Shown here one piece after another: positions 1 to 7,701 of a DNA stretch of 64,000 nt. Location: the NCBI RefSeq assembly GCF_000296215.2, contig NZ_CP013949.1:7433501-7497500 (forward strand), written 5' to 3'. Position 1 is the stretch's first letter, and each line of letters begins with the position of its first letter. The DNA comes from Bradyrhizobium sp. CCGE-LA001 (GTDB taxonomy: Bacteria; Pseudomonadota; Alphaproteobacteria; Rhizobiales; Xanthobacteraceae). A program made the translations under genes and the position numbers. The notes beneath the pieces are model-generated. The model was given only the letters and a program-made list of their open reading frames with translations. It ran no database searches and was not told the origin of the DNA.

Positions 1-137
1 TGTATGTCCTCGCGCACGAGCACAAGGTCGAGGAGAGACTGGTTGCAGCGACCGTCTCGATCACGACGATGCTGTCGGTCGCGACGTTGTTGATCGCGCT
101 CTATCTGCTCTCGGGGTCGGCGAGCGGTGGACGCTGA
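1..137 (+). CDS. AEC-family permease, C-terminal fragment
   Basis: The window opens inside a gene read in the frame that ends at the TGA at 135-137. The visible tail has about 44 residues and contains a charged stretch (AHEHKVEERLVAA) followed by a hydrophobic helix (TMLSVATLLIALYLLS). This resembles the last transmembrane helix of auxin-efflux-carrier (AEC) type permeases, where a short cytoplasmic segment precedes the final helix. The family moves organic acids or auxin-like compounds across the inner membrane. The assignment rests on the tail alone, so the substrate cannot be inferred. Another polytopic permease remains possible. Confidence 0.55.
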   Translation, partial: YVLAHEHKVEERLVAATVSITTMLSVATLLIALYLLSGSASGGR

Positions 138-143
138 CGCTCT

Positions 144-431
144 CTACCTCGTGGTATTGCTCCAGGTGGGAACCGAGTTGGTCACGCCGACCGAGGGCCA
201 ATTGTAGGTGCCGATCGATGGCGCCGTGACGGTGCCGGCCGTCTGTCCGGACGATCCATAGGACGCGCGCGGCTGCGCGGCCGGCGCTCCGGCACCGCCA
301 TAGGTCGGCGCCACCACACCCGTGCTGTAAGATCGGCTCGTCGACCTGACCTTCTTCGCTTCAGCCGCGAAAGGCGCGGCAAGAACTCCGGTCGCGACGA
401 GCGCGGCGATGGCGAGTTTGATGGTTTTCAT
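144..431 (-). CDS. small secreted protein of unknown function
   Basis: The protein has 95 residues. I chose the ATG at 431 because AAAGGAT lies just upstream and because it begins a clear signal peptide (MKTIKLAIAALVATGVLAAPFAAEA, cleavage probably after AEA). A longer reading to 623 would add a non-hydrophobic leader and remove the signal from the N-terminus. The mature part is short, rich in Ser, Thr, Gly, Ala and Pro, and has no cysteines or recognisable domain. It is probably a periplasmic or surface-exposed low-complexity protein. It converges with the upstream permease tail with 6 bases between stop codons. No function can be assigned. Confidence 0.6.
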   Translation of the reverse strand: MKTIKLAIAALVATGVLAAPFAAEAKKVRSTSRSYSTGVVAPTYGGAGAPAAQPRASYGSSGQTAGTVTAPSIGTYNWPSVGVTNSVPTWSNTTR

Positions 432-628
432 GGCAGATCCTTTCGCCCGGTTCGCACCCCGATATGCCAAGTGTTCATTCGTCGGGATAATTTCCATGGG
501 CCTCCATTCATAACTCCGTGCGCGGACGAAGGTGCCGGAACGAAGGGCGCGCGAGCACGCCGCCTTCGGATGGACCCGAATCAGCGCTAGTGCATTGCGC
601 TCAGTGACTTCCCTGGACCCCAAGCAGC

Positions 629-949
629 ATGACCGGCGCCGAACTGAAGCAACTTCGCAACGACCTCTCCGACGCGCTCGATCGCAAGCTTACCGCAGCC
701 GACATGGCCAAGCTGTGCGGATTGCCCGAGAAGGGCGGCGCCGACACCATCCGGCGCTGGGAGGTGAGCGGCCCGACGCCAGCGGCGACCAAGGTGCTGC
801 GCGTGCTCGCAATGGCGAGCGAGCGCTATCCGATCCTGGAGAAGTTCGACATCTTCGATCGCCACGACGTGCGCGAGCAAGACCGGCCGGCGAAGCGCGC
901 CGCCTTTCGCGCGCAGATGCGCGATGAGGCGCTGCGGCGTCTTGGTTAA
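629..949 (+). CDS. small HTH-like protein of unknown function
   Basis: The protein has 106 residues and no signal peptide or membrane segment. Residues 1-60 (LKQLRNDLSDALDRKLTAADMAKLCGLPEKGGADTIRRWE) have the look of a helix-turn-helix of the XRE or YdaS type: a helix, then AADMAKLCGLP, then a recognition-like helix ending TIRRWE. The C-terminal part is charged and helical (FRAQMRDEALRRLG). It may be a small DNA-binding protein. It stands alone, with about 200 bases of non-coding sequence on each side. The protein-coding call is fairly safe from codon use; the function is a guess. Confidence 0.6.
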   Translation: MTGAELKQLRNDLSDALDRKLTAADMAKLCGLPEKGGADTIRRWEVSGPTPAATKVLRVLAMASERYPILEKFDIFDRHDVREQDRPAKRAAFRAQMRDEALRRLG

Positions 950-1173
950 CAAGAGCGGCGCGCAAGTTACCCGAGATGGGTGAGGTTAAGCCTTTCTTCA
1001 CCACTTCTTAAGCCGTCATTAAGCACGAAAAGCATTTGCGGCCCAACAAGTTAGGTTGAGTGCCGCTGTGCCACGGATGTGACAGCATTTTCGTCAAAAG
1101 CGGGCTATCTGCAAAACCAACGCAGCGCGGAAAGCGCGCCTGCCGGGGACATTGAGTGCTGGAGTTCAAGACG

Positions 1174-1899
1174 ATGAAGAAGATTCTGTTTGCGACCGTT
1201 GCGCTGCTCGTGGTGGGCGCGGCTGCGCCCGCCGTGGGCGCTGATCTCGGAAACCGCAACTATTACAAGACGCCCGCGCCGGCCTATGCCGCGCCGATCT
1301 ACAACTGGACGGGCTTCTATCTCGGCGCCCATCTCGGCGGCGCATTCTCCAGCGACAACAATTTCAGCGGCCTGTCGACGGGCAACAACGGCAATGGCCG
1401 CTTCCTCGGCGGCGTGCAGGTCGGCGCGGACTGGCAGGTCAATCCGAACTTCGTCGTCGGCGTCGAAGGCCAGTACTCCTGGCTGTCCGGCAGCGTTGGC
1501 GCGGTGTTCCCGGGCGGCGTGGCCTATATCAACGACCAGCGCGGCCTCGGCTCGATCACCGGCCGCGTCGGCTACACCTGGGGTCCGGGCCTCGTCTACG
1601 TGAAGGGCGGTTATGCCTATTCGGACAACAACGAGAGGGTGACGGTGGGCGGCGTGCCGACCGGCTTCATCATCGATGGCGATCACCGCAACGGCTACAC
1701 CGTCGGCGCCGGTCTCGAATACATGTTCGCCCCGAACTGGTCGGCCAAGGCCGAGTACCAGTACTACAATTTCGGCGACGCGCGCTTCGTCGCGGGCCCG
1801 CTGGCCGGTACCGGCAACTTCACCACCGACGACCACACCGTCAAGGCGGGCGTCAACTACCGCTTCAACTGGGCCAGCCCGGCGGTTGCGCGCTACTGA
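1174..1899 (+). CDS. Omp25/RopB-like outer membrane beta-barrel protein
   Basis: The protein has 241 residues from the ATG at 1174, chosen because it starts the signal peptide (MKKILFATVALLVVGAAAPAVGA) and has GGAG upstream. The mature protein starts with a short linker rich in Tyr, Pro and Ala, then NWTGFYLGAHLGGAF, the typical opening of the small eight-stranded barrels (Omp25/Omp31, RopB) abundant in Rhizobiales. Alternating aromatic and polar strands follow. Near the end comes a KAEYQYYNFGD-like strand, then a terminal strand VKAGVNYRFNW. Such proteins are structural outer membrane porin-like barrels. A strong terminator follows, so it is monocistronic. The family is certain, the specific role is not. 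Confidence 0.88.
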   Translation: MKKILFATVALLVVGAAAPAVGADLGNRNYYKTPAPAYAAPIYNWTGFYLGAHLGGAFSSDNNFSGLSTGNNGNGRFLGGVQVGADWQVNPNFVVGVEGQYSWLSGSVGAVFPGGVAYINDQRGLGSITGRVGYTWGPGLVYVKGGYAYSDNNERVTVGGVPTGFIIDGDHRNGYTVGAGLEYMFAPNWSAKAEYQYYNFGDARFVAGPLAGTGNFTTDDHTVKAGVNYRFNWASPAVARY

Positions 1900-1927
1900 G
1901 CGGTTACCAAGTTCTTTCTGCGAAACA

Positions 1928-1958
1928 GGGCCGGCGATCTCGCCGGCCCTTCTTTTTT
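1928..1958 (+). terminator. rho-independent terminator after the Omp gene
   Basis: A perfect 9-base stem GGGCCGGCG / CGCCGGCCC (1928-1936 and 1941-1949) with loop ATCT is followed by a T-rich tract. It lies 28 bases after the Omp stop codon and before the chemoreceptor gene. Confidence 0.85.
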
Positions 1959-2062
1959 CGCTCTGCGGAACGAACCCAAGCGTTTGCGCCAATTGCGATT
2001 TTTTAACCGGCACCGCCGATACTGCCGCCCACAAAGATAAGATAGAGCTGGGGGAATTTTCG

Positions 2063-4204
2063 ATGGCGATCCGTTTGGGTTTGGGCCGTTTTCGGCCGCG
2101 CTTCAAAATGCCGACTTGGGGCGTGCGCGGGAGCTTGTTCGCGGCCTTCGCGGTGATCGCCGGCATGGGCCTCGTGATCTCGGCCGGCGCCGGCCTAGTG
2201 CTGCAGAATCTCAACGGACGCATGACCGAACTGAGCGGGCGGGACATTCCGCGCCTGGCCGCCAGCCTGCAATTGTCGGCCCTGAGCGCGAGCCTTGCGG
2301 CCCAGGGCCCTGCCCTGCTCGCAGCTCAGAGCGAGGATGCCCTGAACGAGCGCACCAAGAAGCTCAGGGAATTGCAGGAGCAGACGCAGCAGAAGCTCAA
2401 TGAGATCATCGAGCTCGGCGGCGACAAGGCGATCGTCTCCGGGCTCAGCGAGACCATGAAGAGCATCAACGAGGCGGCCCAGAGCCTGGCCAAGGCGGCC
2501 CGCGAACGGCTGGATATCGCCGCGCTCCATGACAAGCAGTATGACGCACTGCGCAGCGCGCAGGGCGCGTTCGTCGGCGCCGCCAGTCCGGCGATGCTGG
2601 ACGCGCAGACCCGGGTCAACGCCATTCTCGGCTCGGCCGACATGTCCGCCGCAGACGCCACCGACGCCGCACAATCGGTCGGCCAGCTCGGCAACGTCGT
2701 CGCCAGCGGCAATCTTGCGGCTGCCAATATGAGCGCGGCGCTGTCGGCGAACACGAGCGACAAGCTCGACGACATTCAGAAGGAATTCAAGACGGCGCAA
2801 GGGCGCCTGCGGTCCAACCTCGATCTGTTGCCGGACAACCAGGGCAACAAGATGCTGCGCGAGACGGCGGAAAAGCTGCTCGCGCTCGGCACCGGCAAGA
2901 CCGGCGTGTTCAACCTGCGTGAGAAGGAGCTCGACTCCATCGACTACGGCCAGACCATCCTGGACGAGACCCGCAAGCTCAACGTCGGTCTCGGCATCAG
3001 CGTGCAGCAGCTCGTCGACGGCGTGCAGAAGGAGACCAACGCCTCGACCGCCCAGGCAGGGCAGCAGATCTCGCTCGCGACGACGGTGATGCTGGCGATG
3101 GGCGCCCTGATGCTGGTCGGCTCGGCCCTGTTCGTCTGGCTCTATGTCGGCCGCAACATCCTGCGCCGCATCAGCGGTCTTCATCGCGCCATGCAGCTGC
3201 TGTCGGCCGGCGATCTCGACACCGAGATCGCGCGCTCCAAGCACAATGACGAGATCGGCGCGATGAATGACACGCTGACCGTATTCCGCGACAGCATGAT
3301 CGAGGCCCGGGCGCTCGCCGGCGAGCAGGACAAGGACCGCGTCGCCAAGGCCGAGCGTGCCGCGCGGATGGAGGCGAAGATCGCCGAGTTCGAAAGCACG
3401 GTCCGCTCCGCGCTCGACAATTTGGCGCAATCGGCCAATTCGATGCAGTCGACCGCGCAGAGCATGTCGACCACCGCCGACCAGTCCAACGCGCTGGTGA
3501 ACGCGGTCGCCTCCGCCGCGGAGGAGACCTCGGTCAACGTGCAGACCGTGTCGGCCGGCACCGAGCAATTGTCGTCCTCGATCAACGAGATCAGCCGCCA
3601 GGTGGTCACTTCGGCGGAGATCGCCAAGAAGGCGGTCGACGAGGCCGGCGCCACCGATACGACAGTGCAGAGTCTGGCCGACAGCGCGAGCCGCATCAGC
3701 GTCGTCGTCGATCTGATCCAGACCATCGCCTCGCAGACCAATCTGCTCGCGCTCAACGCCACCATCGAGGCGGCGCGCGCGGGCGAGGCCGGCCGCGGCT
3801 TCGCGGTGGTCGCCTCCGAGGTGAAGAGCCTCGCGAGCCAGACCGCCAAGGCGACGGAGGAGATCCGCACCCAGATCGCCAGCATGCAGGAGATCACGAC
3901 CACGGCGGTCGGCGCCATCCAGGGCATTGGCCGGATCATCGGCGAGATCAACGACGTCACCACGACGATCGCAGCCGCCGTCGAGGAGCAAGGCGCCGCC
4001 ACCCGCGAGATCGCCCGCAACATCCAGCATGCCGCCGGCGGCACCAGCGAGGTCTCCAGCAACATCGTCGGCGTCTCCACCGCCTCCGCCGAGGCCGGCG
4101 CCGCCGCCTCCGAGGTGCTGGGCGCGTCCGACGCATTGCGCCGCGAGGCCGACCTGCTGCGCGGGGAAATCGACGCGTTCCTCAACAACATGCGGGCAGC
4201 CTGA
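2063..4204 (+). CDS. methyl-accepting chemotaxis protein
   Basis: This is a 713-residue transmembrane chemoreceptor. I chose the ATG at 2063, with GGGGGAA about 8 bases upstream; an open frame continues to 1676 but overlaps the Omp gene. TM1 is near residues 20-48. A long all-helical periplasmic sensor of about 290 residues, without a PAS or Cache look, follows. TM2 is near 345-372, then HAMP (RISGLHRAMQLLSAGDLDTEI) and a signalling domain whose hairpin tip reads QTNLLALNATIEAARAGEAG, the highly conserved CheA/CheW contact. It lacks the C-terminal pentapeptide that tethers CheR. No other che genes are nearby. The ligand is unknown. Confidence 0.93.
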   Translation: MAIRLGLGRFRPRFKMPTWGVRGSLFAAFAVIAGMGLVISAGAGLVLQNLNGRMTELSGRDIPRLAASLQLSALSASLAAQGPALLAAQSEDALNERTKKLRELQEQTQQKLNEIIELGGDKAIVSGLSETMKSINEAAQSLAKAARERLDIAALHDKQYDALRSAQGAFVGAASPAMLDAQTRVNAILGSADMSAADATDAAQSVGQLGNVVASGNLAAANMSAALSANTSDKLDDIQKEFKTAQGRLRSNLDLLPDNQGNKMLRETAEKLLALGTGKTGVFNLREKELDSIDYGQTILDETRKLNVGLGISVQQLVDGVQKETNASTAQAGQQISLATTVMLAMGALMLVGSALFVWLYVGRNILRRISGLHRAMQLLSAGDLDTEIARSKHNDEIGAMNDTLTVFRDSMIEARALAGEQDKDRVAKAERAARMEAKIAEFESTVRSALDNLAQSANSMQSTAQSMSTTADQSNALVNAVASAAEETSVNVQTVSAGTEQLSSSINEISRQVVTSAEIAKKAVDEAGATDTTVQSLADSASRISVVVDLIQTIASQTNLLALNATIEAARAGEAGRGFAVVASEVKSLASQTAKATEEIRTQIASMQEITTTAVGAIQGIGRIIGEINDVTTTIAAAVEEQGAATREIARNIQHAAGGTSEVSSNIVGVSTASAEAGAAASEVLGASDALRREADLLRGEIDAFLNNMRAA

Positions 4205-4367
4205 TCGTCAGCCGGGGTTTGCGCTGATGCGCGCCCCGGAATGACTGCGTTTTCGACCAGCTTCAAACCGAGACGCGGAAAATTCCTGCCGGTATGACGG
4301 CCATGCGGCCGCCGGCAGGCATCCTTTTCGGCTGGCGCGCCGCGCGCGGCGGGTTTAAGCCGGTAGC

Positions 4368-5429
4368 ATGAACGCGAAAACCGACATCGCGCAGTCCTCG
4401 GCCGAGGCCTTGCGCTACCCCTGGGAGCAGCATCCCGGCCCCGAACAGGTGGTCGAGGTGCGGCCCGGCGTGCTGTGGGCGCGGCTGAAGCTGCCGTTCC
4501 GCCTCAACCACGTGAACATCTACCTGCTCGCCGATGGCGACGGCTACGCGATGATTGATGCCGGCTTCGGCAACGAAGAGACGATCGAGGCCTGGACGAA
4601 GCTGTTCGACGGGCCGCTGAAGGGCGTCAACATCACGCGCCTGATCGTCACGCATTCGCACCCAGACCATGTCGGGCTCGCGGGGTGGATCGTCGAACGG
4701 TTCAATTGCCCGCTGGTGATGTCGCAGGTCGAATATCTGCAATCGGTCTATCACCAGAACCGCGGCACCGAAGAGCGGCGCGAGGCGCAGCGGCTGTTCT
4801 TCCGCCGTCATGGCATGGACGAGTCGCTCACCGAAAAGCTGCTCGGTCGCGGCCAGGACTATCTCAAGCGCGTCTCGGTGCTGCCGCCGTCCTACCGACG
4901 GATCTCCCATGGCGACGACGTCGTGATCGGCTCGCGCCGCTTCAAGGTGATCACCGGCGGCGGCCACGCGCTCGACCAGGTGATGCTGTATTGTGCCGAC
5001 GACAAGCTGTTCCTCTCCGCCGACCAGGTGCTGAGCAAGATTTCGCCGAATGTCAGCGTCTGGGCGGTCGAGCCCGACCAGAACTCGCTGGGCGAATATC
5101 TGGCCTCGCTCGCCAGCCTCACCACGACGCTTCCCTACGACGTGCTGGTGCTGCCCGGCCATGGCGTGCCGTTCTATGGGCTCAAGACCCGCATCAAGCA
5201 ACTCGCCGATCATCACGAGGAGCGTTGCCGCCTGATCGCGGAGGCCTGCCGCGAGGTGCCGCAGACCTCGCGCGCCCTCGTGCCCGTCGTGTTCAACAAG
5301 CACGTGCTGGACGAGCACCAGATGGGCTTCGCCGCGGGCGAGCTCGTCGCCCATGTCAACTACATGATCGTCGAGGGCCGGCTGACGGCGGAGACGCAAG
5401 ACGGCGTGCTGCAGTTTCGGACAACGTGA
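4368..5429 (+). CDS. MBL-fold metallo-hydrolase
   Basis: The protein has 353 residues. The metal-binding signature THSHPDH is at residues 95-101, preceded by the beta-strand motif YAMIDAGFG typical of the metallo-beta-lactamase fold. Further ligands are probably the His in GGGHALDQ and the later Asp and His in SADQ and LPGHG. The C-terminal part (HHEERCRLIAEACREVPQTSRALVPVVF) resembles the helical extension found in hydrolases of the glyoxalase II/LACTB2 type. It is cytosolic, with no signal peptide. The substrate is unknown; hydroxyacyl-thioesters or lactones are the usual options. It converges with aroQ. Confidence 0.85.
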   Translation: MNAKTDIAQSSAEALRYPWEQHPGPEQVVEVRPGVLWARLKLPFRLNHVNIYLLADGDGYAMIDAGFGNEETIEAWTKLFDGPLKGVNITRLIVTHSHPDHVGLAGWIVERFNCPLVMSQVEYLQSVYHQNRGTEERREAQRLFFRRHGMDESLTEKLLGRGQDYLKRVSVLPPSYRRISHGDDVVIGSRRFKVITGGGHALDQVMLYCADDKLFLSADQVLSKISPNVSVWAVEPDQNSLGEYLASLASLTTTLPYDVLVLPGHGVPFYGLKTRIKQLADHHEERCRLIAEACREVPQTSRALVPVVFNKHVLDEHQMGFAAGELVAHVNYMIVEGRLTAETQDGVLQFRTT

Positions 5430-5436
5430 TTTTTCG

Positions 5437-5465
5437 CCTCTCCCCGCAAGCGAGGTGAGGGAGCG
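5437..5465. repeat. single arm of a Bradyrhizobium-type palindromic repeat
   Basis: CCTCTCCCCGCAAGCGAGG followed by GAGGGAG closely matches the right arm of the complete element at 63680-63807. It lies in the 40-base gap between two convergent genes, where it may also act as a weak hairpin terminator. Confidence 0.55.
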
Positions 5466-5469
5466 GATC

Positions 5470-5901
5470 TCATTTCATATTTGCAATCGCGTGCAGCGCC
5501 GCAATGTAGCCGAACGGTCCCAGCCCGCAGATCACGCCGGTCGCTACGAACGAGATCTTCGAGTGGCGGTGATATTCGTCGCGGGCGTGGATGTTGGAGA
5601 TGTGGACTTCCAGCACCGGGCCTTCGAACGTCTTGATCGCGTCCATGATCGCCACCGAGGTGAAGGAAAAGCCTGCCGGATTGATGATGATCGCGTCGGC
5701 ATCCTGCCGCGCCGACTGAATCAGATCGACCAGCGCGCCCTCATGGTTGGACTGGTGGAAGGCGAGCGCGAGCCCGAGCTTCGCGGCGACTTCCTCGCAG
5801 CTCGCATTGATCTGCGCCAGCGTCGTGGTGCCGTAGATGTGCGGCTCGCGGATGCCGAGCATGTTGAGGTTGGGACCGTTCAGGATCATCACGCGTTGCA
5901 T
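5470..5901 (-). CDS. aroQ: type II 3-dehydroquinate dehydratase
   Basis: The protein has 143 residues, close to the usual 145-150 of the type II enzyme. It dehydrates 3-dehydroquinate to 3-dehydroshikimate in the cytosol, in the shikimate pathway or in quinate catabolism. The N-terminal signature ILNGPNLNMLGIREPHIYG contains the catalytic Tyr (Y23) and Arg18 of the flexible lid. NPAGFSFTSVAI and EVHISNIHAR follow, with the catalytic His at 101. The canonical YTHTS segment is FSFTS here, a deviation that suggests a catabolic or second paralogue rather than the housekeeping copy; this is inference. No accB/accC genes, the usual housekeeping neighbours, are adjacent. Confidence 0.92.
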   Translation of the reverse strand: MQRVMILNGPNLNMLGIREPHIYGTTTLAQINASCEEVAAKLGLALAFHQSNHEGALVDLIQSARQDADAIIINPAGFSFTSVAIMDAIKTFEGPVLEVHISNIHARDEYHRHSKISFVATGVICGLGPFGYIAALHAIANMK

Positions 5902-5981
5902 CGGAGCTTCCTTTCACATGTCGGCTTTCATCTGGGCCGCGTCGGTGCGACCGGCGCCGCGATCATGGACGACAGCCGCGC

Positions 5982-6000
5982 CATGGACAAAATGTCCATG
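5982..6000. promoter_or_regulatory. 19-base inverted repeat, possible operator
   Basis: CATGGACA - AAA - TGTCCATG is a perfect 8-base inverted repeat with a 3-base spacer. It lies 81 bases upstream of the aroQ start and 55 bases before the FixK box of hemA, so it could serve either gene. The size and symmetry suit a dimeric regulator (GntR, TetR or LacI type), but no candidate regulator is adjacent. Confidence 0.4.
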
Positions 6001-6054
6001 CCAGCCCCTGCCACCCCCGGGAAACTCCGGTCCCCCACAGGCCGTGCTAGGCGC

Positions 6055-6068
6055 TTGATGCAAATCAA
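6055..6068 (+). promoter_or_regulatory. FixK/FNR box of hemA
   Basis: TTGATGCAAATCAA is a perfect match to the TTGAT-N4-ATCAA consensus of FixK2/FNR. Its centre is at 6061.5. A -10-like TATCAA at 6090-6095 would put transcription start near 6102, so the box would be centred near -41, the class II activator position. This suggests low-oxygen activation of heme synthesis. Confidence 0.8.
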
Positions 6069-6206
6069 CAATCGCCGCCGGCCGGGCGTTATCAATTGGC
6101 ACGCCCGCCTCGCCTCAAATGTGCGCAGGCGCATAGACATCGGAGCTGGAAAAGCTCTAAAAAATGAACGGCCGCCTCGGGCCAGGTTCCGCTGCAGGTT
6201 TTGCCG

Positions 6207-7436
6207 ATGGATTACAACCAGTTCTTCAATTCCGCCCTCGACCGTCTCCATACCGAGCGGCGCTACCGTGTGTTCGCCGATCTCGAGCGCACGGCCGGCC
6301 GGTTCCCGCATGCGGTCTGGCATTCGCCCAAGGGCCGGCGCGACGTCGTGATCTGGTGCTCGAACGACTATCTCGGCATGGGCCAGCACCCGAAGGTGGT
6401 CGGCGCCATGGTCGAGACTGCAACGCGCGTCGGCACCGGCGCAGGCGGCACCCGTAACATCGCCGGCACGCATCATCCGCTGGTGCAACTCGAAGCCGAG
6501 CTCGCCGACCTTCACGGCAAGGAAGCCGCGCTGCTGTTCACCTCGGGCTATGTCTCGAACCAGACCGGCATCGCCACCATCGCAAAACTCATTCCGAACT
6601 GCCTGATCCTCTCGGACGAGCTCAACCACAATTCGATGATCGAGGGCATCCGCCAGTCCGGCTGCGAGCGGGTCGTGTTCCGCCACAACGATCTTGCCGA
6701 TCTCGAAGACAAGCTGAAGGCTGCGGGTGCGAACCGGCCCAAGCTGATCGCCTGCGAGAGCCTTTACTCGATGGACGGCGACGTCGCGCCGCTGGCGAAG
6801 ATCTGCGATCTCGCCGAGAAATATGGCGCGATGACCTATGTCGACGAGGTTCACGCCGTCGGCATGTACGGCCCGCGCGGCGGCGGCATCGCCGAGCGCG
6901 ACGGCGTCATGCATCGCATCGACATCCTCGAGGGAACGCTGGCCAAGGCGTTCGGCTGCCTCGGCGGCTACATCGCCGGCAACGGCCAGATCATCGACGC
7001 CGTGCGCTCCTACGCGCCGGGCTTCATCTTCACCACCGCGCTGCCGCCGGCGATCTGCTCGGCCGCGACCGCTGCGATCAAGCATCTGAAGACCTCGAAC
7101 TGGGAACGTGAGCGCCACCAGGACCGCGCCGCCCGGGTCAAGGCGATCCTCAATGCGGCGGGCCTGCCGGTGATGTCGAGCGACACCCATATCGTGCCGC
7201 TGTTCGTCGGCGATCCCGAAAAGTGCAAGCAAGCCTCCGACCTGCTGCTCGAGGAGCACGGCATCTACATCCAGCCGATCAACTATCCGACCGTCGCCAA
7301 GGGCACCGAACGGCTGCGCATCACGCCCTCGCCCTACCACGACGACGGCCTGATCGATCAGCTCGCCGAGGCCCTGCTGCAAGTCTGGGATCGTCTCGGC
7401 CTGCCGCTGCGCCAGAAGTCGCTGGCGGCGGAGTAG
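6207..7436 (+). CDS. hemA: 5-aminolevulinate synthase
   Basis: The enzyme has 409 residues and catalyses the first step of heme biosynthesis by the C4 (Shemin) route: glycine plus succinyl-CoA gives 5-aminolevulinate. It uses PLP, bound by Lys247 in GTLAKAFG. Other family marks are CSNDYLGM, GAGGTRNIAGTHH, ESLYSMDGD and the PLP-ring Asp in YVDEVHAVGMYG. The start is the ATG at 6207; a TTG two codons earlier is in frame but has no support. Length and sequence agree closely with the Bradyrhizobium HemA as remembered. It has a perfect FixK/FNR box upstream, consistent with oxygen-linked regulation to supply heme for high-affinity oxidases. Confidence 0.98.
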   Translation: MDYNQFFNSALDRLHTERRYRVFADLERTAGRFPHAVWHSPKGRRDVVIWCSNDYLGMGQHPKVVGAMVETATRVGTGAGGTRNIAGTHHPLVQLEAELADLHGKEAALLFTSGYVSNQTGIATIAKLIPNCLILSDELNHNSMIEGIRQSGCERVVFRHNDLADLEDKLKAAGANRPKLIACESLYSMDGDVAPLAKICDLAEKYGAMTYVDEVHAVGMYGPRGGGIAERDGVMHRIDILEGTLAKAFGCLGGYIAGNGQIIDAVRSYAPGFIFTTALPPAICSAATAAIKHLKTSNWERERHQDRAARVKAILNAAGLPVMSSDTHIVPLFVGDPEKCKQASDLLLEEHGIYIQPINYPTVAKGTERLRITPSPYHDDGLIDQLAEALLQVWDRLGLPLRQKSLAAE

Positions 7437-7442
7437 CTCCGG

Positions 7443-7565
7443 GTCGTCCTGGCGAAAAGCCAGGACCCATTACCCCGATTGCGGATTGTCCAGGCCGCTG
7501 GAGCTATCGCGTGCCCACAGACGGCATCCTGTGGTTACAAGTCCTGGCTTTCCGCGAGGAACACC
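7443..7565. repeat. interspersed palindromic repeat, family A copy 1
   Basis: The element begins GTCGTCCTGGCGAAAAGCC and ends AGTCCTGGCTTTCCGCGAGG, so its ends are imperfect inverted repeats. The internal part starts AGGACCCATTACCCC. The second copy at 20419-20540 shares GCCAGGACCCATTACCCC and CTGGCTTTCCGC. It fills about half of the 265-base gap between hemA and the hybrid kinase. Its non-coding, hairpin-forming nature resembles repeats common in Bradyrhizobium intergenic regions. Confidence 0.75.
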
Positions 7566-7701
7566 CGGACTTCCCACCTTAACGACAACCCCAGTTCCTC
7601 CGCCTACACGGTATTTCGCTGTCGCCTCCCCCCGCCCAACGCGCTAGATTTGCAGGGAAAATGGGATCGGGCGCGCGCGCCCAGGGAGACACACGCTCGC
7701 C

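Larger units (their letters stand above)
5902..6206. other. aroQ-hemA divergent intergenic region
   Basis: This 305-base gap carries divergent control for aroQ (minus) and hemA (plus). It holds a 19-base palindrome, a perfect FixK/FNR box and a -10-like hexamer, listed separately. No small ORF in it looks coding. Confidence 0.6.

Noticed and set aside
1676..2062. N-terminal extension of the chemoreceptor gene into the Omp gene
   Set aside because: The extension overlaps the Omp gene and its terminator in another frame, is Arg/Ser/Thr-rich, and leaves a good ATG with GGGGGAA at 2063.
5470..5901. aroQ and hemA as one operon
   Set aside because: They are on opposite strands and diverge from a shared 305-base regulatory gap.
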